Below, piece by piece: positions 50,749 through 59,098 of a stretch of 64,000 bases of DNA (position 1 is the stretch's first letter; every line of letters starts with the position of its first letter). The stretch is from Paracoccus yeei ATCC BAA-599. GTDB lineage: Bacteria > Pseudomonadota > Alphaproteobacteria > Rhodobacterales > Rhodobacteraceae. The position numbers and the translations under genes were made by a program. Below the pieces are notes generated by a model. It saw only the letters and a list, made by a program, of their open reading frames with translations. It was not told the DNA's origin and did not search any database. The stretch lies in assembly GCF_000622145.1 (NCBI RefSeq), contig NZ_JHWH01000024.1:17467-81466 (forward strand). The letters run 5' to 3'.

Positions 50749-51167
50749 GCGCGGTTCATCAGCCGCCCCAAGGTCCGGGACAGCTGCGGCCCGTCCTCGC
50801 CCAGTTCCCGCATCAGGTCGGCCTGGAAGGTTTCGGCGATCCGGCCCAGCCGCTCCATCAGCGCCCGGCCCTGGTCGGTCAGGTCCAGCGCGACAAGCCG
50901 CTGGTCGCTGTCGTCGCTGGACTTGCGCAGCAGCCCCGCCTGTTCAAGCCGGCTGGCGGCGCGGCTGACGACGGACTTGTCCAGGTTCACCCGGGCGTTG
51001 ATGTCGCGCACGCTGACCGGGCCCGATTGTGACAGATGCGCCAGAACGCGCCATTCGGGAATGGTCAGCCCGGCCTCGGCCTCGTACAGGGCCGCGAATC
51101 GGCGGCTGACCTGGCTGGCTGCCACGGCCAGCCGATAGGGCAGGAAGTCGTCCAGTTCAAAGGCCAT
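50745..51167 (-). CDS. MarR-family regulator 2, probable repressor of homogentisate genes
   Basis: 140 residues. DDFLPYRLAVAASQVSRRFAALYEAEAGLTIPEWRVLAHLSQSG, recognition segment RVNLDKSVVSRAASRLEQAGL and wing RKSSDDSDQRLVALDLTDQG. Divergent from hmgA, 144 bp apart, with three TTGC-N4-GCAA repeats in between. MarR-type repressors (HmgR is IclR in pseudomonads) are known to control homogentisate genes in some bacteria; the arrangement here makes it the likely repressor of hmgA and itself. Confidence 0.9.
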   Translation of the reverse strand: MAFELDDFLPYRLAVAASQVSRRFAALYEAEAGLTIPEWRVLAHLSQSGPVSVRDINARVNLDKSVVSRAASRLEQAGLLRKSSDDSDQRLVALDLTDQGRALMERLGRIAETFQADLMRELGEDGPQLSRTLGRLMNRA

Positions 51168-51203
51168 CGCGGTTCTCTCCTGATCCCAAAGCATCAGAAA
51201 TTC

Positions 51204-51289
51204 ATTGCATCCGCAATAAAAAACCCGACGCGCGCAGTCGCCCGTTGACATCGTTGCTGGTGCAACGGTAATTTCATTGCAACAGCAAC
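51204..51289. promoter_or_regulatory. hmgA: hmgA promoter with three TTGC-N4-GCAA operators
   Basis: TTGCATCCGCAA (51205-51216), TTGCTGGTGCAA (51254-51265) and TTGCAACAGCAA (51277-51288) share the palindrome TTGC-N4-GCAA. TTGACA at 51245-51250 and TAATTT at 51269-51274 form a -35/-10 pair, and the middle operator fills the spacer between them. This is a classic repressor arrangement. Confidence 0.75.
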
Positions 51290-51311
51290 GATCCATCGGG
51301 GAGGAGCCCGC

Positions 51312-52691
51312 ATGACATCCCACGCCCTGCCGAAAGGCATGATCCGCGCCGCGACCGCCACAGGCACCGCCGAGGGCTACATGCCCGGTTTCGGCAACGA
51401 CTTCGAGACCGAGGCCTTGCCGGGCGCCCTGCCCCAGGGCCAGAACTCGCCCCAGAAATGCGCATACGGGCTTTATGCCGAACAGCTGTCGGGCACGGCC
51501 TTCACCGCGCCCCGCGGCAAGAACGAACGGACCTGGTGCTATCGCATCCGCCCCTCGGTCCATCACACCGGGCGGTTCAAGCCGGTAGACGTGCCCTATT
51601 GGAAGACCGCCCCGAACATCCTGCCGCACGACCCGAACCGGCAGAACATCATGTCGCTGGGCCAGTATCGCTGGGACCCGATCCCGGTGCCCGACCAGGA
51701 CCTGACCTGGATCACCGGGATGCGCACCATCACCACGGCGGGCGACGTGAACATCCAGGTCGGCATGGCCAGCCACGTCTATCTGGTCACGAGGTCCATG
51801 CAGGACGAGTATTTCTTTTCCGCAGACAGCGAACTGCTGATCGTTCCCCAGGAAGGCAAGCTGCGTTTCTGCACCGAACTGGGCGTGATCGACCTGGAAC
51901 CGAAGGAGATCGGCATCATCCCGCGCGGCCTCGTCTATCGGGTCGAGGTGCTGGAAGGCCCATGCCGCGGCTTCGTCTGCGAGAACTACGGCCAGAAGTT
52001 CGAACTGCCCGGACGCGGCCCGATCGGCGCGAACTGCATGGCGAACACCCGCGACTTCAAGTGCCCCGTCGCGGCCTTCGAGGATCGCGAGACCCGCTCG
52101 CGCGTGGTCGTCAAGTGGTGCGGCCAGTTCCACGAGACCTGGATCGGCCATTCGCCGCTGGATATCGTCGCCTGGCACGGCAATTACTGCGCCTACAAAT
52201 ACGACCTGCGCACCTATTCGCCGATCGGCGCGATCCTGTTCGACCATCCCGACCCGTCGATCTTTACCGTGCTGACCGCGCCTTCGGGGCAGGAGGGGAC
52301 GGCGAACATCGACTTCGTGCTGTTCCGCGAGCGGTGGATGGTGGCCGAGCACAGCTTCCGCCCGCCGTGGTATCACAAGAACATCATGTCCGAGCTGATG
52401 GGCAACATCTACGGCGTCTACGATGCCAAGCCCCAGGGCTTTGCGCCAGGCGGCATCAGCCTGCACAACTGCATGCTGCCGCACGGTCCCGACCGCAACG
52501 CCTTCGAGGGCGCGAGCAATGCCGAGCTGAAGCCCGAGAAGCTTGACGAGACCATGTCCTTCATGTTCGAGACCCGCTTTCCCCAGCACCTGACCGAATT
52601 CGCCGCCCGCGAGGCGCCGATGCAGGAGGAATACATCGAGGTCTGGGACCGGCTGGAGAAGAAGTTCGACGGCACGCCCGGCGTGAAGTGA
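51312..52691 (+). CDS. hmgA: homogentisate 1,2-dioxygenase
   Basis: 459 residues, with GGGGAGGAG 7 nt upstream of ATG 51312. It cleaves homogentisate to maleylacetoacetate with Fe(II) and O2. Characteristic [34 protein letters not shown] and the iron-ligand region [25 protein letters not shown], then [16 protein letters not shown] and the catalytic-region [15 protein letters not shown]. Length slightly above the usual 430-445. First gene of hmgA-fahA-maiA. Confidence 0.97.
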   Translation: MTSHALPKGMIRAATATGTAEGYMPGFGNDFETEALPGALPQGQNSPQKCAYGLYAEQLSGTAFTAPRGKNERTWCYRIRPSVHHTGRFKPVDVPYWKTAPNILPHDPNRQNIMSLGQYRWDPIPVPDQDLTWITGMRTITTAGDVNIQVGMASHVYLVTRSMQDEYFFSADSELLIVPQEGKLRFCTELGVIDLEPKEIGIIPRGLVYRVEVLEGPCRGFVCENYGQKFELPGRGPIGANCMANTRDFKCPVAAFEDRETRSRVVVKWCGQFHETWIGHSPLDIVAWHGNYCAYKYDLRTYSPIGAILFDHPDPSIFTVLTAPSGQEGTANIDFVLFRERWMVAEHSFRPPWYHKNIMSELMGNIYGVYDAKPQGFAPGGISLHNCMLPHGPDRNAFEGASNAELKPEKLDETMSFMFETRFPQHLTEFAAREAPMQEEYIEVWDRLEKKFDGTPGVK

Positions 52692-52698
52692 CCCAAGG

Positions 52699-52783
52699 CG
52701 GGGGGCCGTCTGCCCCCCGGCGCCTGCCCGCCCCCTCGACGGGGGCAGGCAGGCGCTCCCCCCGAGGATATTTTCCCAAGAAA
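52699..52783 (+). repeat. intergenic repeat with hairpins, copy B
   Basis: A GGGGGGC-type short hairpin (GGGGGGCCGTCTGCCCCCC), then a long hairpin (GCCTGCCCGCCCCC-TCGAC-GGGGGCAGGCAGGC), then CTCCCCCCGAGGATATTTTCCC. Same order as copy A at 20364-20412. It lies between hmgA and fahA and could modulate read-through within the operon. Confidence 0.65.
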
Positions 52784-52797
52784 GAAGGAGGCTGCGC

Positions 52798-54003
52798 ATG
52801 GCCTTGCTGCGGTCGAGAATCGAGAGCGCCAATCAGCCGGATTGTGCCTTTCCCCTGAACAACCTGCCCTATGGCGTCTTTTCGACGGCAGGCGAGGCGC
52901 CGCGCTGCGGGGTGGCCATCGGCGACATGATCCTGGACCTGGCGGGTTGCGAGGCGCGCGGCCTGCTGGATGCGGGCGGCACCTTCGCGGAGCCGCAGTT
53001 GAACGGCTTCATGGCGCTGGGCCGGGCGCGCTGGGACGCGGTACGGGCGCGGCTGACCGCGTTGCTGGCCGAGGGCGCCGAGGGCGACCTGCCGCTGGTC
53101 GCTATGGACGATGCGCGGATGCACCTGCCGATCCGGGTGACGGAATACACCGACTTCTATGCCTCGCGGAACCATGCCTTCAACGTGGGCGTGCTGTTCC
53201 GGGGGCCCGAGAACGCGCTGCCGCCGCAATGGACGCATATGCCGATCGGCTATAACGGGCGGGCGTCCTCGGTCGTGGTCTCGGGCACGCCGATCCGCCG
53301 TCCCATGGGGCAGCTGAAGGGCGAGACCGGCCCGGAATGGGCGCCCTGCCGCCGGCTGGATCTGGAGCTTGAGCTGGGCGCCGTCGTCGGCGCGGACAGC
53401 ACCATGGGCCAGCGCGTCGGCGTCGAGCAGGCCGAGGCGATGATCTTTGGCTATGTGCTGCTGAACGACTGGTCGGCGCGCGACGTGCAAGCCTGGGAAT
53501 ACCAGCCGCTAGGACCGTTCCAGTCCAAGGCGCTGGGGACCACCATCGGCGCCTGGGTGGTGACGCAGGCCGCGCTGGAGCCGTTCCGCAGCCCCGGCGC
53601 CGAGCGGCTGAACCCCCTGCTGCCCTATCTGGCCGAGGAACGGCCCGGCCTTTACGACCTGGACATCGGCTGGACCATGAACGGGCAGGTCATGGGCCGG
53701 ACCAATTACACCGTGATGTATTATTCCAGCGCCCAGCAACTGGCGCATCACACCAGTTCGGGCTGTCCGATGCGGGTGGGCGACCTTTTGGGTTCGGGCA
53801 CCATCAGCGGGCCCGCGCCCGACCAGACCGGCGCGCTGCTGGAGATGACCCAGGGCGGCAAGACCCCGGTCACGGTCAACGGCGCGCCCCGCACCTTCAT
53901 CGAGGATGGCGACGAGATCGCGCTGTTCGCCGAGGCGCGGGGCGAGGGCTATCGCATCGGCTTCGGCCCCTGCACCGGCACCGTCCTGCCGGCCGAAGCA
54001 TGA
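52798..54003 (+). CDS. fahA: fumarylacetoacetase
   Basis: 401 residues from ATG 52798 with AAGGAGG upstream. It hydrolyses fumarylacetoacetate to fumarate and acetoacetate. Motifs: YTDFYASRNHAFNVGVLFRG, LDLELELGAVVG (metal Glu pair), WSARDVQAWEYQPLGPFQSKALGTTIGAWVVT, and GSGTISGPAPDQTGALLEMTQGG. Overlaps maiA by 4 bp. Confidence 0.96.
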   Translation: MALLRSRIESANQPDCAFPLNNLPYGVFSTAGEAPRCGVAIGDMILDLAGCEARGLLDAGGTFAEPQLNGFMALGRARWDAVRARLTALLAEGAEGDLPLVAMDDARMHLPIRVTEYTDFYASRNHAFNVGVLFRGPENALPPQWTHMPIGYNGRASSVVVSGTPIRRPMGQLKGETGPEWAPCRRLDLELELGAVVGADSTMGQRVGVEQAEAMIFGYVLLNDWSARDVQAWEYQPLGPFQSKALGTTIGAWVVTQAALEPFRSPGAERLNPLLPYLAEERPGLYDLDIGWTMNGQVMGRTNYTVMYYSSAQQLAHHTSSGCPMRVGDLLGSGTISGPAPDQTGALLEMTQGGKTPVTVNGAPRTFIEDGDEIALFAEARGEGYRIGFGPCTGTVLPAEA

Positions 54004-54650
54004 CGGTTGTGCTGCACGACTACTGGCGCTCATCCGCGTCCTATCGGGTGCGGATCGCGCTGGAGCTGAAGGGGATCGCGCATGACCGTGCGGCGGTCGA
54101 TCTGGTGGCGGGCGCGCAGCGCGACCATGCCCATCTGGCGCTGAGCCCGCAGGGGCTGGTCCCGGTGCTGGAGATCGACGGGCTGCGCCTGACCCAGTCG
54201 CTGGCGATCATCGAATACCTGGACGAGACCCGCCCCGGCCCCCCGCTGCTGCCCGCAGACGCGGCGGGCCGCGCCCGCGTCCGCGCCCTGTCCCAGGCCA
54301 TCGCCTGCGAGATCCACCCGCTGGCCAACCTGCGCGTGCTGAAGCGGGTCGAGGCGCTGGCCGGGTCCGAGGCCCGCGCGGCCTGGAACCGCGACACCAT
54401 CGCCGTGGGGCTGGAGGCGGTCGAGGCGCTGCTGGCCCAGGGTCCCGCCGGCCGCTTCTGCCACGGCGACCAGCCGGGCATGGCCGACTGCACCCTGATC
54501 CCGCAGCTTTACAACGCCACGCGATGGGGCATGGCCTTTGGCCACCTGCCCCGCATCACCGCCGTCGCGGAACGCTGCGCCGGCCTGCCCGCCTTTCAGA
54601 AGGCCCATCCCGAGCATCAGCCGTCCCCGTCCCTGGAAGCCGGCGGCTAG
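54000..54650 (+). CDS. maiA: maleylacetoacetate isomerase
   Basis: 216 residues, GST-zeta fold. Glutathione-site motif [20 protein letters not shown] (SSxSxRVR) and [18 protein letters not shown], then [21 protein letters not shown]. Converts maleylacetoacetate to fumarylacetoacetate with glutathione. The last gene of the operon; its TAG stop is shared with the convergent LuxR gene (CTAG at 54647-54650). Confidence 0.95.
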   Translation: MTVVLHDYWRSSASYRVRIALELKGIAHDRAAVDLVAGAQRDHAHLALSPQGLVPVLEIDGLRLTQSLAIIEYLDETRPGPPLLPADAAGRARVRALSQAIACEIHPLANLRVLKRVEALAGSEARAAWNRDTIAVGLEAVEALLAQGPAGRFCHGDQPGMADCTLIPQLYNATRWGMAFGHLPRITAVAERCAGLPAFQKAHPEHQPSPSLEAGG

Positions 54651-55336
54651 GACAGCAGCGCCGGGCGCGGCGGCTCGCCCGCGGCCAGCAGCAGGGCGGC
54701 GGCCTGGGTACGGTTGTCGGTCCCCAGCTTGTCGAAGATGTGGATCACATGGGTTTTCACGGTGGCCAGGCTGATCGCCAGCGCCGCCGCGATTTCCGGG
54801 TTCGACCGCCCGCAGCACAGCAGCTGCGCCACCTCGCGTTCGCGCGCCGTCAGGGTCGCGGCGGGGTGGCAAGCGGGGGCCGGCACCGCCTGGCCCAGGT
54901 TGTATTCCATATAGCCATGCGCCGCGCGCAGCGCGTCCCGCATCGTGCGGGCGCGGTCGGTCCGCTTGCTCCAGGCCAGGCCCATGCCGGCAAAGGGGCG
55001 GCCGTCCCTGCAGAACAGGAACTCGACCATCTCGCCCAGGCCGAAGCGGTGCAGGAAGGCGCGATAGGCGGCCGGATCGCCCGCGCCGTCCTGGTCGTCC
55101 AGCGCCAGGACCGGCTGGCGCGCCCGGACCAGCCGCGGCACGCTGAGCGGATCGACCGCCTGCATCCGCGCCAGATACAGCGCGTGGAAATCCGCATCGA
55201 CATTGCGCAGGCGAAAGTCCAGCGGCCGGTCGGCGTCGATCCAGTAGAAGGACGCGAAGGCGCTGCCGAACAGCTCCGCCGCGAATTCCAGCGCGCGCGC
55301 GGCCTGGGCGTCGCGGGACTGGCCGGAATGATCCAT
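54647..55336 (-). CDS. LuxR-family regulator
   Basis: 229 residues. N-terminal 150-residue alpha/beta sensor-like region without clear GAF or autoinducer-domain invariants. C-terminal helix-turn-helix [53 protein letters not shown], a full GerE/LuxR motif. Convergent with maiA; divergent from the aminotransferase gene, which begins 204 bp away and is the likely target. Confidence 0.9.
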   Translation of the reverse strand: MDHSGQSRDAQAARALEFAAELFGSAFASFYWIDADRPLDFRLRNVDADFHALYLARMQAVDPLSVPRLVRARQPVLALDDQDGAGDPAAYRAFLHRFGLGEMVEFLFCRDGRPFAGMGLAWSKRTDRARTMRDALRAAHGYMEYNLGQAVPAPACHPAATLTAREREVAQLLCCGRSNPEIAAALAISLATVKTHVIHIFDKLGTDNRTQAAALLLAAGEPPRPALLS

Positions 55337-55539
55337 CGCTTCCCCCCCTTTCGCGACAGCCGGTGCTGGCCGTCCATCATCCGCGAAATGTGCCGCCGCG
55401 CAATAAAAATTCCCGTGCAGGCGCGGAAAGGCCCGGCCGGATCAACCGATCGGCCGATGGCGGGCCCGGGCCCCTTTGCGCAGAAAGACCGGGACGAAAC
55501 CCCTCCGCCGGGACCGGCGGCAACGCAAAAGGCAGAACA

Positions 55540-56943
55540 ATGGATTTCCCGACAGGACGCGCCCCTTCCCACGCCATCCCCACCGCCCGCCTGGCCCGGA
55601 TCCGCGCCCGCGAGGAGGCGCGCTTTGCCGAGACCCACCCCAGGGCCCGCGCGCTGCACGACCGCGCGCTGGCGGTCATGCCGCATGGCGTGCCGCTGCA
55701 CTGGATGGGCCAATGGGGCACGCCCTTTCCGATCCATGCCGAAAGCGCCGACAAGGCCCGGCTGACGGATGTGGACGGCCATACCTATGTCGATTTCAAC
55801 CTGGGCGATTCGGCGGCCTTTTTCGGCCATGCCAATCCGGTGATCGCGCAAACCGTGGCGCGCGAGGTCACCGGGCGCGGCACGTCCTTCATGCTGCCGA
55901 CCGAGGACGCCATCGCCATGTCCGAGAACCTGGGCGCCCGCTTCGGCCTGCCGCTGTGGCAGGTGGCGACCTCGGCGACCGAGGCGAACCGCTATGCGCT
56001 GCGCATCGCGCGGATGCTGACCGGGCGGGCCAAGGTGCTGGTCTTCAACGGCAAGTTCCACGGCTCGGTCGACGACACCCAGGTCGAACTGGAGCAGGGC
56101 CGCATGGTCGTCCACCAGGGCGTGATCGCGAACGGCCTGGACCTGGACCGCACCACCGTCGCGGTCGAGTTCAACGACATCCCGGCGCTGGAGCGCGCGC
56201 TGGCCGCGGGCGACGTGGCCGCCGTCCTGACCGAGCCGCACATGACCAACATCGGCATGATCCCCGCCGCGCCGGGCTTTCACGACGCGCTGCGCCGCCT
56301 GACGCGCGACACCGGCACGCTGCTGATCGTGGACGAGACGCACACCATCTGCATGGGCCCGCGCGGCGGCACGGGCGAGCTGGGGCTGGAGCCCGACATG
56401 CTGGTCCTGGGCAAGGTGCTGGCCGGCGGCATCCCCAGCGCCGTCTATGGCATGACCGAGGCCGTGGGCCGCGCGCTCGAGGACCTGACGCCCGGATCCT
56501 CGATCAACCATTACGGCTTTGGCGGCACGCTGGCCGCCAATGCGCTGTCGATCCGCACCATCCGCCGCACGCTGGAGGAGGTCGCGACCGAGGAGAACTT
56601 CGCCGCCATGATCGCCGTCGCGACCGCGCTGGAACAGGCCATTGCCCGCCAGATCGCCGCGCATGACCTGCCCTGGCATGTCAGCCGCATGGGCGCGCGG
56701 GTCGAATACCTGTATCGCCCCGACGTGCCGGTGAACGGCAGCCAGGCCCGTGCCGCGCGCCATGACGACATCGAGCAGCTGAGCCACCTGTATTTCGCCA
56801 ATCGCGGCGTGCTGGTCAGCCCGTTCCACAACATGGCGCTGATCTCTCCGTTCACCACGCTGGAGGACGTGGCGCGCTACGAGGCCGTCTTTGCCGAGAT
56901 GCTGGGCGAATACACCGCCCAGGCCGCATCCTCGGCCGCCTGA
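55540..56943 (+). CDS. class III aminotransferase / glutamate-1-semialdehyde aminomutase-like
   Basis: 467 residues from ATG 55540. PLP enzyme with TSATEANRYALRIARMLTGR, LIVDETHTICMGPRGG (Asp for PLP), LGKVLAGGIPSAVYG (Schiff-base Lys) and NHYGFGGTLAANALS. Closest in pattern to GSA-aminomutase-type fold-I aminotransferases of catabolic clusters, not to heme HemL, because it is embedded with a porin, MFS and amidase. Substrate unknown. Confidence 0.88.
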   Translation: MDFPTGRAPSHAIPTARLARIRAREEARFAETHPRARALHDRALAVMPHGVPLHWMGQWGTPFPIHAESADKARLTDVDGHTYVDFNLGDSAAFFGHANPVIAQTVAREVTGRGTSFMLPTEDAIAMSENLGARFGLPLWQVATSATEANRYALRIARMLTGRAKVLVFNGKFHGSVDDTQVELEQGRMVVHQGVIANGLDLDRTTVAVEFNDIPALERALAAGDVAAVLTEPHMTNIGMIPAAPGFHDALRRLTRDTGTLLIVDETHTICMGPRGGTGELGLEPDMLVLGKVLAGGIPSAVYGMTEAVGRALEDLTPGSSINHYGFGGTLAANALSIRTIRRTLEEVATEENFAAMIAVATALEQAIARQIAAHDLPWHVSRMGARVEYLYRPDVPVNGSQARAARHDDIEQLSHLYFANRGVLVSPFHNMALISPFTTLEDVARYEAVFAEMLGEYTAQAASSAA

Positions 56944-57095
56944 GCGGTCCTCCCCCCGGCTCGGGCAGACCGCCCGCCACCATGGCGGGCGGTTCCTTGC
57001 ATTTGCAACGATCTCAACCGATCGGTTGATTGCGCCGGATGCCCGTCCTGCCCCAGGATCGTCCGGCCAGGGTGACACAGGGGAGGGCTTGTCCG

Positions 57096-58043
57096 GTGCA
57101 GCAGTTTCAACCGTTCGCGCATGTCCCGCAGTCCTTCGCGGTCGAGGAGGTCCAGGCGACCCTGCCCGGCTGCACGCAGGAATTCTTCCAGATCATGCCG
57201 GGCAAGCTGGATTACCGGCTGACGCGGCTGGAATACCCGAACCTGCGGCTGTTTCGCGAACGCACCAACAAGACGCTGCTGAAACGCGCGGCGCAGGGGG
57301 GCGATCTGCTGTTCTTCAGCCTGCCCGCCCGGTCCGAGGGCGCCTGCCGCGTGGCGGGCCATGCCTTTGCCCATCATGTCGGGCTGATGACCGACGCCCG
57401 CCAGCCGATGGAGCTGATCACGCCTGCATCGATGGAGCTGCTGTATCTGGTCTTCGACCGGCGCTGGTTCGCGCTGCACGCCATCCAGCAGGGCCTTCCC
57501 GGCCTGACCGAGCGGCTGCGCGGCCAGGCGGCCTTTGCCCTGCCCCAGGACGGGCTGGCGCGCTTCGTCGCCCGGCTGACCGCGCTGTTCGACGCCCGGC
57601 CCGCCGCCGCGCCGGACCAGGCGGCCGAAATGGCGATCCTGCGGCCCTTCCTGCGCCTTCTGGCCAGTTCGCAGCGCATCGAGCATCTGGCCGAGACGCG
57701 CAGCAAGCGCATGGTGGACAGCGCCCGCGACCTGTTCCTGCTGGACCGGGCCGAGGCGCCGCGCCTGTCCGCCGTCGCCGCCGAACTGGGCATCAGCCGG
57801 CGCTATCTGCAAAGCTGCTTCCAGGATTCGGTCGGCATGACCGCAACCGAGCTTTTGCGCGCGGAACGGCTGAACCAGGTGCGGGGTCGGCTGATCGCCG
57901 GCCGGCAGGCGGCACGCCCGGTCTCGATCGGCGACGTGGCCGCCGATTGCGGCTTCTGGCATCTCAGCCGCTTTGCCGGCGATTACCGCAAGCTGTTCGG
58001 CGAACTGCCGTCCGAGACGCTGGGACCGCGCCGGGCCGCCTGA
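57096..58043 (+). CDS. AraC-type transcription regulator
   Basis: 315 residues from GTG 57096, chosen because GGGGAGGG is about 8 nt upstream; ATG 57030 would add 22 residues. N-terminal cupin-like region with QEFFQIMPGKLDYRLTRLEYPNLRLFRERTN, C-terminal HTH LSAVAAELGISRRYLQSCFQDSVGMTATELLRAERLNQVR and IGDVAADCGFWHLSRFAGDYRKLFGELPSE. Flanked by the aminotransferase and the outer-membrane protein genes, so likely controls this cluster. Confidence 0.88.
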   Translation: MQQFQPFAHVPQSFAVEEVQATLPGCTQEFFQIMPGKLDYRLTRLEYPNLRLFRERTNKTLLKRAAQGGDLLFFSLPARSEGACRVAGHAFAHHVGLMTDARQPMELITPASMELLYLVFDRRWFALHAIQQGLPGLTERLRGQAAFALPQDGLARFVARLTALFDARPAAAPDQAAEMAILRPFLRLLASSQRIEHLAETRSKRMVDSARDLFLLDRAEAPRLSAVAAELGISRRYLQSCFQDSVGMTATELLRAERLNQVRGRLIAGRQAARPVSIGDVAADCGFWHLSRFAGDYRKLFGELPSETLGPRRAA

Positions 58044-58154
58044 CCTTTTCGGGCCAGCGGCCCCTGCGGGTTCCCAATTCGGATAACGGCCCGCCGATTC
58101 GCCTTGTTACCGTCCTGTCATCTGGATCGCACAAGAAACCCAGGAGAAACAGGG

Positions 58155-59084
58155 ATGACACAGGACTCACGCGCCTTCGGGCGCGCGCTGCGGCTTGCCG
58201 CCGCCATGCTGCTGGCCGCCACCGCCGCCCACGCCGTCGAAGGCGGCGCCACCATCACGCCCTTCGGCGTGACGGATTTCGGCGCGGGCATGCTGCCGCC
58301 GCCGACGCCCGGGGGCACCTGGGGGCTGCGCCTGGCGCATTACGGATCGGACAGCCTTCGGGACGCCAGCGGCGATACGCTGGACAACGACTTCGACATC
58401 TCGGTCCAGACCTATGGCCTGGCCTACCTGCGGATGACGGAGCACGAGATCTGGGGCGCCAAATACGGCTTCGGCGCGGTGATCCCCTTCATGAACATCG
58501 ACGGCCAGGTGACGGTGCCCACGCCCGCCGGCCCGCTGGGGCTGGCCGGTTCGGACCTGGCGCTGGGCGACATCCAGCTTTTGCCGGTGATGCTGCAATG
58601 GGCGGCGCCGCCGAACCTGTTCGTCAGCGCCATGCTGCAGATCCAGGCGCCGACCGGGGCCTATGACGTCAGCGAGCCCTTCAACGTCGGCACCAACCAC
58701 TGGACCATCTCGCCCATGATCGGGCTGACCTGGATCAGCGACGGCGGGTTCGAGATCTCGACCCAGGCCATGCTGAACGTCAACACCGAAAACCCCGACA
58801 CCGACTATACCAGCGGCATCGAATGGAAGCAGGAATTCGCCGTCGGCCAGCATGTCGGCCACTGGACCATCGGCGCGGGCGGCTATGTCTATCAGCAGCT
58901 CAGCGACGACGACGGGCCGGGCGCCGGCGACGGCAACCGGGCGCGGGTCTATGCGGTGGGACCGGCCGTCAGCTTCCTGAAGCCGGGCCTGCCCACGCTG
59001 TCCCTGCACGCCTACAAGGAATTCGGCGCGCGAAACCGGGCCGAGGGCGTGAACATCGCGCTCCGCTCGGCGATCAGCTTCTGA
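58155..59084 (+). CDS. outer-membrane SphA-like protein (MetA-pathway type)
   Basis: 309 residues, signal peptide ending AHA-VEGG and predicted beta-barrel: strands alternate as GTWGLRLAHYGSDSL, YGFGAVIPFMNIDG, WTISPMIGLTWISDGG, FEISTQAMLNVNTENP, AVGQHVGHWTIGAGGYVYQQLSD, ending with the typical C-terminal aromatic Phe (RSAISF). Matches SphA/phenol MetA-pathway proteins associated with uptake of aromatic compounds. Starts with AGGAG 10 nt upstream. Confidence 0.8.
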   Translation: MTQDSRAFGRALRLAAAMLLAATAAHAVEGGATITPFGVTDFGAGMLPPPTPGGTWGLRLAHYGSDSLRDASGDTLDNDFDISVQTYGLAYLRMTEHEIWGAKYGFGAVIPFMNIDGQVTVPTPAGPLGLAGSDLALGDIQLLPVMLQWAAPPNLFVSAMLQIQAPTGAYDVSEPFNVGTNHWTISPMIGLTWISDGGFEISTQAMLNVNTENPDTDYTSGIEWKQEFAVGQHVGHWTIGAGGYVYQQLSDDDGPGAGDGNRARVYAVGPAVSFLKPGLPTLSLHAYKEFGARNRAEGVNIALRSAISF

Positions 59085-59098
59085 CGGGGGAACGCGCC

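Noticed and set aside
55540..56943. HemL (heme biosynthesis glutamate-1-semialdehyde aminomutase)
   Set aside because: Alphaproteobacteria generally make 5-aminolevulinate by the C4 pathway, and the gene lies in a catabolic cluster with porin, MFS and amidase genes.
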